A DNA stretch of 64,000 nucleotides from Liolophura sinensis (GCF_032854445.1 NC_088300.1:76065966-76129965), one strand, 5' to 3'; counted from the stretch's first letter, positions 24,301 to 33,458 are shown. Numbers and translations are program-made. Notes: generated from the sequence alone by a model not told the origin.

Positions 24301-25084
24301 TTTGACTATAAACACCATGCAAACATGAGAAAAGGTTAAGAATTACACTGGTGTAGAACATCTACAATTTGAAGGCAGTTACACCCTTAATATAACAATA
24401 AGTCATGATGGAAAACTTCTTCCATTTCAAAGTTGCCTTAATGACCACCTGACAGATTATGATTTTATTTTGAACTAAAATTCAGTGCAAATGAATTAAA
24501 TTGCAACAACTGAATTTAACCTACCCTAATTCCTCGACCGTCTCACAAACTAAAGAGCAAATTTCAGTGCAATTTTTGCACCTTTTTCATACGATTTTGG
24601 AGACAAAACTTCATTGGTTGGATTGGCTAATATCAGGGCTACACAAAAAGTATAATTTTATCACTCTACACAGCCTAATGGCTCAGAATATGCTTTAATA
24701 AACACTTTGCAAACATGCAAAAAGTTTGAAGAATTACAGCACATGGATCTTTTGCAGCTAGCCTAGGAAGAGCAAGCCTCAAGAAGCTCATTTTTTGAAC
24801 TCAAACTTGAAACAGAAGCAAGCTCTAATCTTAATTGTATCTCTAGAAATAAGTATAAAAAATGACTGCTTTTAACGGGGGCATTTTTAGGTGGACCACA
24901 AAACTTCAGCTACTATGCAGTTAAATGAACTTTATACATACTTAACATTCACCTTTATTCGTGCCAGCTGAAGCTGCTACACCCGTCTCTTTAAGGACCA
25001 ACTTTCTGGCACGCTTTTTCACTGTAGATCTCCGCACAGGTGAAATGCTCCAGTCCAATAACTGTGAATCTCCCGTAGGCTTAC
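273..25084 (-). CDS. TOPAZ1: TOPAZ1-like germ-cell protein, 5' end not found
   Basis: Coding exons on the minus strand, 5' to 3': 25084-24953, 23381-17275, 15367-15189, 14564-14285, 12626-12486, 12188-12127, 11718-11560, 10704-10573, 10089-9894, 9127-9023, 8863-8759, 8315-8132, 6877-6584, 6085-5927, 5678-5637, 5087-4512, then tentatively 2557-2344, 852-815 and 373-273. Each listed exon has an AG acceptor and GT donor, and codon phase is kept across every junction. The product is about 3,070 residues: a long low-complexity Ser/Lys-rich half, a CCCH-like finger, then about 800 residues of Leu/Ala-rich helices typical of TPR/PPR-like folds. Vertebrate TOPAZ1 is a meiotic germ-cell factor with one giant early exon, about 20 exons, a zinc finger and a helical C-terminal half, which is the basis of this call. 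No start codon is in frame in the first exon seen, so at least one upstream exon is missing. The family is inferred from architecture and recalled features, not alignment. Confidence 0.55.
815..852 (-). CDS. Candidate 38-nt micro-exon (reads ...FCVVDEAHIL)
   Basis: Strong acceptor (tttcttaacag) and donor (TTTTAG|gtatgttgg) flank 38 nt. In the phase given by the Pro/Arg-rich reading of the exon at 2344-2557, it reads HQFCVVDEAHIL. The VVDEAH string resembles the Walker B (DEAH) motif of SF2 helicases, but no other helicase motif is near, so this is probably chance. In the alternative phase the exon ends in a stop codon. Confidence 0.25.
2083..2345. repeat. Minisatellite, about 79 bp x 3.3
   Basis: Units share 'ttactgccagctggaaggt', 'cctgtctgaggt' and 'ccactgacctgtgtgggtta'. 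The last partial unit ends exactly at the splice donor of the exon at 2344-2557. Confidence 0.9.
2344..2557 (-). CDS. TOPAZ1: Probable late exon, reading frame ambiguous
   Basis: A GC-rich 214-nt segment flanked by acceptor tgtgtttcag and donor CCCAG|gtaccc. If the first AG is used, phase from the upstream exon gives a Pro/Arg/Gly-rich tail (PVPLHPVAPHPLPPHP ... RPGRRRPRSLHPRGRGPGY). If the AG eight bases further in is used, the frame reads GQFPCTQLLRTHFLHIQQF..., which has a much higher share of G/C at third positions, as in true coding DNA, and contains DECQWAGHMEKW. I cannot decide between them by eye. Both flanks carry minisatellites (24 bp upstream, about 79 bp abutting the donor). Confidence 0.5.
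2634..2806. repeat. Minisatellite, 24 bp x 7
   Basis: Unit 'gctaaataactcatgtcctg' plus 'aaaa' or 'aaga'. Almost identical copies lie in the intron upstream of the exon at 2344-2557. Confidence 0.95.
3408..3492 (+). repeat. Dispersed repeat with 'cagtcaaacctgtt' end
   Basis: Matches the reverse complement of 24229-24315: 'agtcaaacctgttg', 'gggagacaaa', 'ggccgctta', 'aggtggccacat' and 'aacacaggctg'. A degraded relative is at about 4225-4375. It is probably the end of a DNA transposon. Confidence 0.6.
4512..5087 (-). CDS. TOPAZ1: Largest helical-domain exon of the TOPAZ1-like gene
   Basis: A 576-nt exon (phase 1 in, phase 1 out) starting DLASSTICRILNDKEVKIAE and ending YFIVLDGSRAG, with donor GCAG|gtaaaa. 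The sequence is a well-folded mix of helices followed by a section rich in Tyr, His and Ile. It is the most conserved-looking part of the protein. Of all exons here it would make the best query to test the TOPAZ1 assignment. Confidence 0.85.
7117..7922. repeat. Minisatellite, 84 bp x about 7.5, split by a SINE
   Basis: Unit begins 'gttgatgcagaaaccagttc' and contains 'gagagcaacaactctgagca'. The first unit (7117-7143) is separated from the rest by the SINE at 7144-7315. 84 is a multiple of three, so long spurious open frames appear on both strands. Confidence 0.95.
7144..7315 (-). mobile_element. tRNA-SINE family 1, 5'-truncated
   Basis: Reads from the (ttta)n tail inward to 'gaggaagccagcatg' and then stops. 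It lacks the tRNA-like head. It sits inside the first unit of the 84-bp minisatellite. Confidence 0.9.
9248..9470 (-). mobile_element. tRNA-SINE family 1, diverged
   Basis: Tail 'ggtgttttacgccatacta', body 'ggttgctggcagacc' and head remnant 'ggtgaaaggcttctgggtc' are recognisable, with small deletions. It lies in an intron of the TOPAZ1-like gene. Confidence 0.85.
9628..9800. repeat. Minisatellite, 43 bp x 4
   Basis: Unit 'tctgaggcagccgctctaac' followed by 'agtaaggccaacaaagcggt' and 'cgc'. Intronic. Confidence 0.95.
10774..10850 (+). mobile_element. tRNA-SINE family 1, tail fragment
   Basis: Only the last part is present: 'cataataatgctgg', 'ataagtgaaatattctt' and a degraded 'taaaacatcaatca'. 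It lies head to tail against the next, oppositely oriented copy. Confidence 0.7.
10859..11073 (-). mobile_element. tRNA-SINE family 1, old copy
   Basis: Matches the tail ('gttttacgcaatactcaaga'), the middle ('caggttgctggcagacctt') and a degraded head ('gcgcttagcacgtaaaccac' then 'taggccacagagtccc'). Confidence 0.8.
12486..12626 (-). CDS. TOPAZ1: CCCH-like zinc finger exon of the TOPAZ1-like gene
   Basis: A 47-codon phase-0 exon with good acceptor (gttttttcag) and donor (AAG|gtgataa). It reads VPPQVCPPEFFNFPNCFPPN followed by HCIEYLLNGECKAGTGCKFQ and KHTFISK. The core C-x8-C-x5-C then K-F-Q-K-H resembles an RNA-binding CCCH finger, but four residues separate the last Cys and His where three are usual. 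Two more Cys (at VC and NC) lie upstream. It follows the disordered half and precedes the helical half, as expected if it helps bind RNA. Confidence 0.8.
13045..13258 (-). mobile_element. tRNA-SINE family 1, internally deleted
   Basis: Tail 'ttggtgttttatgccgt' and head-side 'ggacttaaactcacagtgac' are present. The section carrying 'cttcccacgtacggcc' is missing. Confidence 0.8.
13415..14133. repeat. Minisatellite, 26 bp x about 27
   Basis: Two unit classes alternate: 'aacaagggatcagtggtcac' + 'aagatg', and 'aacagagaatcagtggtcac' or 'ggtaacacaatt' variants. It lies in the intron between exons 14285 and 12626 of the TOPAZ1-like gene. Confidence 0.95.
14926..15182 (+). mobile_element. tRNA-SINE family 1, full length, with 12-bp target duplication
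   Basis: The head carries an A-box-like 'ccgtggctcggttagtgcg' and a B-box-like 'cagttcaagtcc'. The body follows, with tail 'gtgaaatattcttgagtac' and an A-rich end. The identical 12-mer acttactctcct flanks both ends (14914-14925 and 15183-15194). On the minus strand this 12-mer contains a splice donor of the TOPAZ1-like gene. Confidence 0.95.
15655..16340. repeat. Minisatellite, compound 25-54 bp units
   Basis: Built from 'gaactgaagaactacacaca', 'cctatctgagctgaggcact' and 'ataggtacctatct', with a variant 'gaggaactgcaggtac'. About 14 composite copies lie in the intron after the giant exon. Confidence 0.9.
16600..17055 (-). repeat. 450-bp dispersed unit, copy 1
   Basis: Highly similar, in reverse orientation, to 54685-55135. 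Shared landmarks (read on the minus strand) are 'agtcagcgccaa', 'cagttcgtacatttc', 'ctctcattggctgagaggc', 'gccgttttcaggctttac' and 'ttttcagcctatagtgt'. It contains a short open frame starting MEDGIDSAIYASFAVFRLYM, ended by TAG after ITR. It lies in the intron just after the giant exon of the TOPAZ1-like gene. Confidence 0.85.
17275..23381 (-). CDS. TOPAZ1: Giant exon of the TOPAZ1-like gene (6,107 nt)
   Basis: One uninterrupted coding exon of about 2,035 codons. Its acceptor (tctgtcttttcag) lies just upstream of 23381 and its donor (ATG|gtgagt) at 17275/17274. It joins in phase to the upstream exon (AAA-G|TG) and the downstream one (ATG|GTC). The product has no recognisable globular domain. 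It is rich in Ser, Lys, Glu and Asp, with several basic clusters that look like nuclear localisation signals; the strongest lies at about 19510-19620 (a KKKSPK...KKSPKK run). Basic stretches also occur near the start (KKKGLLSRLK, GKRWRTK). The 3' end holds a 15-copy coding minisatellite. The reading frame stays open for six in-frame kilobases in an AT-rich genome, so coding status is very secure even though the function is not. Confidence 0.9.
17326..17910 (-). repeat. Coding minisatellite, 39 bp (13 residues) x 15
   Basis: Fifteen tandem 39-bp units inside the giant exon encode variants of SVDTDPTIENRLA. Variation is confined to a few sites: S/C-V, D/G at position 3, E/G at position 9, and D/N/G at position 10. 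The middle units follow a three-unit (117-bp) higher-order order: GDRLA-type, ENRLA-type, EGRLA-type. This implies recent block duplication. The unit length is a multiple of three, so copy-number change keeps the frame. Confidence 0.95.
23948..24129 (-). mobile_element. tRNA-SINE family 1, 5'-truncated
   Basis: Runs from 'tttatttatctatttgattg' to 'gaagaagccagcatgagctg' and then breaks off. It lies in the intron between the first seen exon and the giant exon of the TOPAZ1-like gene. Confidence 0.9.
24229..24315 (-). repeat. Dispersed repeat, partner of 3408-3492
   Basis: Inverted copy, with 'cagcctgtgtcatgtggcta', 'gcggccgcctaatt' and 'aacaggtttgact'. Confidence 0.6.
24520..24740 (+). mobile_element. 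MITE, same family as at 43157
   Basis: Starts TACCCTAATTCCTCGACCG and ends GTTTGAAGAATTACAG, with the same interior ('gagcaaatttcagtgcaatt', 'ggttggattggctaatatca'). A short end fragment of another copy (ggttaagaattacac) lies about 180 bp upstream. Confidence 0.8.
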
Positions 25085-25177
25085 CTGTCACACATGTACA
25101 TGAAGAACAAGTACTGATAAATTAAAGACATTTTGGTTAACTGTAGTTCTCGGATTCAGGTGAAAAGTCGCATATAA

Positions 25178-25461
25178 TATTTATTCGATTGGTGTTTTAT
25201 GCCATGCTCATGAACATTTCCGATGGTTGCCGGCATTATGGTGGGAGGAAATCAAGCACAGCCCAGGGCAAACCCAGGACCATCTACAAGATCTTTCCAC
25301 ACGCTCTTTCCAGATTACGCCAGCATGAGATGAGCCCAGCTCACAGCAACCACATCGGTAAGAGGCTCCTGGGTCATTAGTCATTTATTTATTTATTTAT
25401 TTGATTGGTGTTTTACACTGTACTCAAGAATATTTCACTCATACAACGGCAGCCAGCATTA
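25178..25461 (-). mobile_element. Two adjacent tRNA-SINE family 1 copies
   Basis: A near-complete but diverged copy (25178-25380) ends at 'aggctcctgggtcatta'. It is followed directly by the tail of a second copy (25383-25461) starting with (ttta)n, which breaks off after 'cagccagcatta'. After the break the text resumes 'ggtcattatg'. Confidence 0.85.
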
Positions 25462-25619
25462 GGTCATTATGTTATAAGTCACAAATAACATATACATGGT
25501 ATTGTATCATAATAGAAGAAGAGTTCAGGTGAACACAACATACACAACATTTATTCGAAATGTATAAAGGAATACCATCAGCATTACGGTGAGAATAACC
25601 CTTGAGAGGAGTCTTCATG

Positions 25620-26230
25620 GGCATTGATGATAGCTATGTGGTTACCATGACAATCAAGGAAGTGCCAAATATTAAAACTTTATGCGTAAAACAGTTGGAG
25701 TTGTAGCCCCTGACACGAAATCATTTCTCTTTATACAGTATAGGTAAAGAAAACTAACTAACTAGTTAGTATGACTAACTGTGGACAAATGTAAGTTGTG
25801 ACACATCGTCATGTGTGTATATATGAATCTACCAAAAAGTAAGAGTCTACATGGAAAACAGTTGGAGTTGTAGCCTTGACACAGAGACATACGTATCTAT
25901 TTATGCAGTATATATAAGGGAAATGGCTATCTGGTTACCATGACAACTGCAAAAATGGGCAAATGTGAGTCTCAACACCTTCTCATCCGTGTATCTATGT
26001 ATTCACCAAAAATTAAAACTCTAAGTTTTTGCCTGGACATGAAATCAAGACTATTTATGGAGTGTATATAAGGAAAATGGTTATGCGATTACCATGACAA
26101 ACGTAGAAATGACCATATGTGAGTTGCGACTCATTGTAATCTGTGCATCTATGTATCCACCAAAAAGTAAAACTCTCTAAAGAAAAGAATTGAAGATATT
26201 GCTCGGACACAAATATGGACAGACAGACAA
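25620..26230. repeat. Diverged tandem repeat, about 150 bp x 4
   Basis: Recurring blocks are 'ggttaccatgacaa', 'tctatgtatccaccaaaaa', 'aaaacagttggagttgtagc' and 'agtatatataagg'. Copies differ considerably, so the array is old. A separate perfect 20-bp doublet (aaggctaggcttgaagacta) follows at about 26291-26330. Confidence 0.7.
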
Positions 26231-27875
26231 AATCACTATAACGTAATTCCCTCCGCCTAATGGCAAGGCATGTAAAAAAATCCATTCATAAAGGCTAGGC
26301 TTGAAGACTAAAGGCTAGGCTTGAAGACTAACGTCAACTTTTTGGTTTATAGTGGACTTACTGCATGGTGGTATGTCTGACCAACACATTTTGGCTTTAC
26401 TCTTTACTAGACCAAACTTTAGCTTGGAATACCTTTTTTAACTCTAAACTGGTGTCAATCTTAAAGGGTTTCCACTCTGCTGCAGTTTTGAACACACCTT
26501 ATCTCTTTGCTAGGCTATGTGAAAAATTTATTATTATACTTCTGTCAGGACAGCAGAGGTTTTAACATGTTATCTTGAACACAACCGAAATAGTTTACCC
26601 TGAGGGTTATTTTTTCTGCTCTGCCCCTTACACTGCTCAGACAAGACATGAAGTTTCACTCTGGTTGAGAAAATATATTTCTCCCGTTGTGTTGTTGTCT
26701 TTTCATTTTTGTTCTTGTAAACAAGAAGTGTGCGTCCACCCCCTTCTCTCACCTATGCAGTGACGTAAGGAGGTTGGCAACCATTCCCCCACACAAATAA
26801 GCCTACTGCATATGACCTAAAATTATGTCCATGACTAAGTTATTCATTTTGACAAATTATGAAACTTCTACTGACTTTAGCCAGTATGTGTTTGGCTTTG
26901 TTTGGAAGGTAAGATATCTCACTGGAATAAATGACAAGCAATATATTCCAGACAATATTTGCCAGTAAAAATGCACTTTTTGAGAAAAAATTTGCCACCC
27001 AGTAACATTATCTGTGCGAGCATGTTGGGTATTTGAGACTACTGACATCATGGCATTTTACTTAGCATCTATATCCTTACTGGTGTATGAACGGCAGTGA
27101 CAATATTGTTCAAATAACATAAAAGTTAATACAATCTCTGCTTCACAGGAACAAATGATCTTAAATGTGCTTTGTTGATGTTAACAATATATGCTGTGGC
27201 AATTGCTCTGTTCTTTGTAAACATACTGTATATTTTCAGTTATTATCAGGCCTAGTTCTCATAATATCAACTGTTGTTCACTTCTTTATTCATAGTTTTG
27301 CAGTGATGTCATAGCTGTCCTGAATCAATCACAGCAAACTCTGGTCAAATGACTGGAGTACTGAAGGTGAAAACTGTCACACTGTCTTCTGCTTGCCGTT
27401 GTCACAAGCAAGTGAAGTGCTCACAGTAAATGTATCTTGAATAGTTGTCACCAGTGTACATGTATGATGTAGGTTAGATTGATGCCAGTGCTTTATTTGA
27501 CACTACAATCTCACTCAAATCAAATTTAATTTAGCTTGAGATTGCTTTGACATTAGCAAAATTTGTTCAGCCAATACAACAAACCCAGCTAACAGATACT
27601 CTGACTAGTTAACAAAATCTTAAGAAAACTTTCATGTCCATGTCAAATAAAACCTATAGTTTAGCCTCATTGCACCACTACCCCAAAAGACTCAAACTCC
27701 TTTTCTTATACTGGCCTAGTATTGTTGGAGTCTTGACTCTTACAACATTTATTTCGTACCAACGAAGGTCCAGGCCAATTGTCTTCATTATGAAACAAGT
27801 TTTGCGCAAATAAAAGACACCAACATAAAGACCTGCTTTCCGCACCCACCACACCGCCACCATACATCCTAAATC

Positions 27876-28050
27876 AATTTAGAATAGATTTATTATAGCC
27901 ATGAAGGCTTCCACGCATAACGCTCCTCTGCGACTGCCGCCATATTGAGCAGCTACGCGCTTTATAGTGGAGCAGAGGGAAGATGGCTGCATTCGCGAAG
28001 GCGTGTATACCATGGAAGCCTTTATGATTACAATAAATCTATTGTAAATC
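27876..28050. mobile_element. Short element with 38-bp inverted repeats
   Basis: Left arm 27876-27913 and right arm 28013-28050 match as inverted repeats over 38 bp with about 6 differences (shared core aatagatttatt ... aaggcttcca). The 99-bp centre also has partial inverted symmetry (gctcctctgc against gtggagcagagg). It looks like a MITE or a foldback element. No clear target duplication was found. Confidence 0.65.
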
Positions 28051-28103
28051 AACATCTGTAGGCTTATAACAGTGTTGTAATACCATATTCTTTGTAAATC
28101 ATT

Positions 28104-28137
28104 GTATATATATATATTTTATATATATATATATAGG

Positions 28138-28190
<53 letters not shown>
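28104..28190. repeat. (TA)n microsatellite
   Basis: A nearly pure TA run interrupted by 'ggccta', between the inverted-repeat element and the start of the next intergenic block. Confidence 0.9.
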
Positions 28191-28191
<1 letters not shown>

Positions 28192-29689
28192 CACTTTGAC
28201 ATTTCGCTATATTTTTAATTATGATGACAGCATTTCACTAAAAACCCCACAACTCTTCGTGCTGTAATTTCACAGTGCCATTTTCATCTCACCCAGCTGT
28301 TAGGGTAAAATAATCCTGTTTTGGCGCCATTTTTCGCCATGTGACACAAGACTATCCTCATTTTCTCTTAAAAGCTAAGGTGAAATTCAAGCGCTTTGGG
28401 TTTGCGAACAAAACACTGAACATTGGGGCAAAACAGGGCCTTCAAACAGTTATGCTGGAGACAAACAAAACCGTGAAACCAACAAACCATTTAAGGTCTT
28501 CTGTTTACATTTTGACACCTTGCCTGCGAAACAGGCGACTCCGATTCAGAGCGAGGTTCACTCAGCCAACCGCAGTCCCATATGACAACTTGCGATCGTT
28601 TTTTGCGCTTTTGTTTGTCCGTTGCGATCTGTTGAGGAGCTGTTCGTCGTCTTCTTTGGCGTCTTTCGTGCTGCCATGATGGTTTTTCACCCACTTTTTC
28701 GCCCATAAATATACAATAATCAAACTACAAAACCAGTAAATCCGACTTGAGGGTTGTATGTAAAATAACAACTGAGCGAGAAAGCAAATAAGTCCTAAAT
28801 AAAAAGCGAAAAAGTTTACCATAAAATTTTAAACGAACCTACTTTCTATTATTTAGACACTGCTATTTTATGATGGTGCGTATTAATAAGTAGCATCCCT
28901 GTTTTTGTGTTAGTGGTCTATCAGTAGCTATGAATCACGTACATATATGATTAAATGTGTGTCTTTTACATACCCTGCGCTATGGTTATATTTTTTTTTT
29001 CGCACCGAGTGAAGGAGTATGGGGAGTTTTGGGTGTTTCGATGTTCTGAACTTCTTACACCTTTTCTGGGCAGCTGATATCAGGAGTGTTCCGAAATGAA
29101 TTTTCGGTAAGTTATTTTGTTGTGTACTTTGTTTCATTATTTCTTATTTTCATACCTGCATGTATCTGGCATGCACAGTTTGGCCTGCTATACTGATTGC
29201 CACATCTCCAACATTTGCTCTTTTGATTTAACAGGGCCTACTAAGCCATCTGAATGCAAACTTTATCCATGGATATTTAGCAAACTAAAGTTTACATGTT
29301 GAAAATCAGTAAGATTATTTATGTTACATGTAACAAATTTAGGCCGTGTTCATGCAAGCAGCTTTCTCTATAACCGATCAAAACACCAATTGAAGTAAAA
29401 TTCTACTATTCTTCTTTTAAAGCTCTCACACACACAGTTTTGTACCATTCGGACATTACATGTACACAACTAGACCTGCAATATCTGTTTTCTGGGAAAA
29501 GATTGATTAATTTGATAGCTGTTTATTCCTGCACATGAAAATTATTCACTTATACAATGGTGGTCAGTTTTATGGGTGGGATACAATATGAGATATTGTA
29601 GGTAAAGGTAACTGGAACCCAAGAAAACCACCAAACCGACGTACACCCTCACTCTCCATCATATTCAACATGTCTCGTATGTTTCTGTT

Positions 29690-31010
29690 TTACGATACTT
29701 TTTAAACCTTGATAAAAATAAGTCCAGTGGTGTAGACAATATTAATACTAAATTTCTTTCATCAGTTGCCCCTATTGTTGCAAAACCTTTGACCACACTA
29801 ATAAACAAAAGTCTTAGGACCAGTTGTTTTCCAGATCTGGAAAATTGCCCAAGTTATCCCTATTCACAAGAGGGTCCAAAGGACGAAATTGAAAACTATT
29901 GCCCAATATCTGTCCTACCCATTGTTTCAAAATCACTGAACGACATGTTCATAACAGTTTATACGAGTATCTCTCAAATTTTTAATTATTGCATGAAAAT
30001 CAATCTGGTTTTTACTTCTTACACTGTTGTGAAACTGCATTTCTGAAAATGGATGCACTGCCATAGGGCCATGGATAATGGGGAAGTCATTAGAACCGTG
30101 CTTGTAGACTTCAAGAATTAAGGCATTTGATACTGTTAATCATGATATATTACTTAAAAAACTTAAACTATACAAATTTCACTCAAGTGCTCTTGCTTTT
30201 TTCCAGTTTTACCTATCTAACTGACAGCAAAAGGTTGTTGTTGAAGAAGAAATGTCTAATGCTATAGATATTAAAACCGGTGTCCCACAAGGCTCCATAT
30301 TGGGATCTTTACCTTTTATAGCATATATATTTATTTATTTGATTGGCGTTTTACGTCGTACTCAAGAATATTTCACTTATACGACGGTCACCAGCATTGT
30401 GGTGGGTGGAAACCGGGCAGAGCTTGGGGGAAACCCACGACCATCCGCAGGTTGCTGACAAACCTTCCCACATACGGCCGGAGAGGAAGCCAGCATGAGC
30501 TGGACTTGAACTCACAGCGACCGCATTGGTGAGAGACTCCTTGGTCATTACGCTGCTATACTATAAATAAATGATCTACCATTATTCTCCATACCAACAG
30601 TATGGGGAACTGTTCAGTTAAAAATAAAGAAAAGATAGTCACGTTACAGAAAAAAGCTGCTTGTTTAGTTATACAACAAAGCATAAACACACCTAGAAAA
30701 ACTTTACTTTCAACACTAAAATACTCGCATAATAATAGGGTAAACTACGAAATTCTTTGTATCATCTATAAAGCATTACATAATCTCTGTATAAATTATA
30801 TAAAACAACTTTTCCATCCAAATAAACAGCTGCACAATATTGTTCTTAGATCGACACAACATAATATCTATTGCCCTAAAGCAAGGATAAATTACGACAG
30901 AAAGTTTTACACCTTTAGGCATCAAACTAATTTAAGGAACTGCTTCCCAATACACATAAAAGAAGCCCCTTTCTTATCGAGCTTTCAATCACGCTTCTTA
31001 TAGTTATCTC
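29690..31010 (+). pseudogene. Non-LTR retrotransposon (LINE) reverse transcriptase relic
   Basis: Pieces of one reverse transcriptase appear in order. They are LDKNKSSGVDNINTKFLSS (about 29710), a frameshifted CPISVLPIVSKSLND, then TGVPQGSILGSLPFIAYI (about 30280). A SINE interrupts the frame, which resumes with NDLPLFSIP. A C-terminal section follows with LQKKAACLV and FRHQTNLRN (about 30640-31000). GVPQGSILG is the conserved RT motif before the catalytic box of jockey/CR1-like elements; the catalytic YADD itself is missing. Several frameshifts make it dead. Confidence 0.85.
30326..30556 (-). mobile_element. tRNA-SINE family 1 inserted in a retrotransposon
   Basis: A well-preserved body and part of the head, in reverse orientation. 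It sits between two halves of a reverse transcriptase reading frame: GSLPFIAYI before it and NDLPLF after. Confidence 0.9.
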
Positions 31011-31135
31011 CAGACAACTGAAATGTACATGTATGCATGTATGTTTTCACTGTATCAACCATCTAGATAATTTCCAATCTCCATTAACCTTGTTCAGAAT
31101 CTAAATGTGATATGTTAAAACCTAATATATATACG

Positions 31136-31136
<1 letters not shown>

Positions 31137-31183
<47 letters not shown>
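31137..31183. repeat. (TA)n microsatellite
   Basis: About 23 uninterrupted TA units, shortly after the LINE relic. Confidence 0.9.
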
Positions 31184-31187
<4 letters not shown>

Positions 31188-33458
31188 TATACTTAGATGT
31201 ATTATTATAGCAAACCTTTTCATAAGGCTAGGTCCCTTTAACACTCTTACACACATGTGCATTGTTCAAACCAAACAGGGGATGGGAAAGGGGCCATCTC
31301 TCACTCACTTGGTTTGTTCTCTGTACATGTGAATAGGGGGTTCCAGACATCAATGGACAGGAAGAGGTTGGTAATGGGCCATTTCACACTACCCTGCTTC
31401 TGCTGGTTGGGACATTTGTTGGGACTGCCCTGTTGGTTTTGTTTTTTGCTTTTTATATGTATGAATATATGTATTTTCACTTTTCAAACCACACAATGCT
31501 TTATCTCGTTTTATATATATTGATGTATTTTTTGATTGAACTCTGAAGTACAGGTTTCCTACGTATTGTTTTCTCTGTGAAAGCCTTGGGGAAGAGCAGT
31601 TTCATTGTAAATTGACCAAGTCACCTTTGATAAATCAAGATATTATTAGTATATAACAAAAGCAGAACTGTGCCAATTGAACTAACAGTGCCATTGACCT
31701 CTTATTGTAGCAGAAATCTAGAAAATCTCTGTCCACGGCCATGAGTGAAGCAACATCTTGCGATCCGTCAGCTGGGAACACGGCGCTCCGTACCCTTGAG
31801 GCATATCCTGTTCCTTATGACAAATAATTTCGAATTTTATAATTTTACCAGTGGGTCTAAAGGAGACCAATAAATGTTGGAACATTTTCTGTCCTGAACT
31901 GTATTGGGAAGACATAAGCTGTGGTGGTGAGCGTTCAATCCCAACTGGGATTTAAACATATGTAGACATATGTGGCACTCATAACCATCAGTATGAAGGA
32001 AAAGACCATGCACTGTATTGTGACAGTGTGAGGAGTCAAAGAGGCATGTTTCTCTACATGTATAATTGTTTATACATTCAATATTTGTTTCTCAAATATT
32101 TTAATGTACAGACAAACTTTGAGTGATCAAATCCACCTTAAACCTCTCTGCCTTTATGTTTAAACAACTGGGAGAACATGTTTGGGTGGGACTACCAAAA
32201 CTGTGACTTTGTACTTCCTTTCATGATGCATAAGGAGATAAGCAAAGTATACAGCTTGGTTATGTGCTAGTCAAATCACAGATAAATGGAAACCATAACT
32301 CTGTCACTAAAGTAGCCTACTATTGCATTTTCCAGGCGACACAAAAAGTCTCCTGTAGATCTCTATCTCTTACCACAGCTTTGACCTATTATAAAATGAC
32401 TGAATTATAGATAATAATAGCAAAATTGTTAACCTTGTTGGATTAACTGTATTAAACAAATGCATGAGCTCACATTCACATCCAGCACATCTAAGGAAGA
32501 ATTTCTCTACATCATAGGAATGAAACATTCTTTGATACAAAAACCAAAGCATTATACTCCAAAAAAACAAGTGTGGCAAGCCAATAAATCATCATCTTGG
32601 CCGAAATGATGAATAGGAAGGCATGATAGCAGAACACAAATAACTTTGCTTGCTTAACTGTGTTTACTGCTGTGCTCAATTATAATTGTGATACAAGGCT
32701 GAGGCATGAGGAAATGCAGACATTGACAATTACAATAGCTTCATTAAACAGGCCATTTCATCTGACATTCAATTAGGTTATCTAATAATTCACACATTCA
32801 GTATTCTCCAAAAATTTTGCAGTGAAATAATCCTCCATGCACCAGACAACTACGAGGAGAGCTGATTAAGAATCGAGGCAGGAGGACAGGCCGTGATAAA
32901 ACCAGCTTACTAACCAAGATGAAAGATTTCACATCCATTCTTCTTGTATAGTACAATATAGCCATTCTTAATACTGTGTTATTTTATTTGTTTCACAATT
33001 CATTATAACAGTGTTCCAATAACATATTCAAGTACATGTTACAACAACAAAAAATCAAGATCAAAACAAGCACAATATTTTGAAACACAGATTCTTCCAT
33101 ACCTGTACCTTCTGTTCAATTTCTTAAGTTGTAACTCAGTACAGATCAACATACAACCCTCTCCTGGTATTAAAAATTTGCCTGTTCAAGTAATTTAAAA
33201 AGAATCTGTGTACCGGTACAGTAAAATTTATATTATTATTGCTTATAACAGCTTTCGAGTTTTAACTGCAATCACAATGGGGTATATTGACAATGGACGT
33301 TCCTCTGCTGTATGCCTCCACATACACGAACAGTAACAAAGAGCTTGAGAAGCAGAACAATGTGTTAAACTGCTGTGCAGAATTAGATCTGTGTATGTAC
33401 ATCCTGTGCATATAAGCAAACCAAAAAGCTGTTTGCAGATAAAATGCCACTTCGCTTT
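31184..33458. other. Intergenic, no gene seen
   Basis: Lies between the LINE relic and the TSSC4-like gene. It is AT-rich with no supported exons and no recognisable repeats. The last 470 bp is likely the TSSC4-like 3' UTR. Confidence 0.5.
32983..32988 (-). terminator. Candidate poly(A) signal of the TSSC4-like gene
   Basis: AATAAA on the minus strand about 470 nt beyond the stop codon. Chosen only by position; other A/T-rich hexamers are nearby. Confidence 0.35.

Larger units (their letters stand above)
25085..29689. other. Region upstream of the first TOPAZ1-like exon seen
   Basis: No gene could be assigned. It holds two SINE copies, the diverged 150-bp tandem repeat, the inverted-repeat element at 27876 and a TA microsatellite. 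A CpG-richer stretch at about 28560-28680 has a minus-strand ATG at 28677 opening a short Lys/Thr/Ser-rich frame (MAARKTPKKTTNSSS...). It could hold the missing first exon, but the only in-phase donor nearby is poor. Confidence 0.4.
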
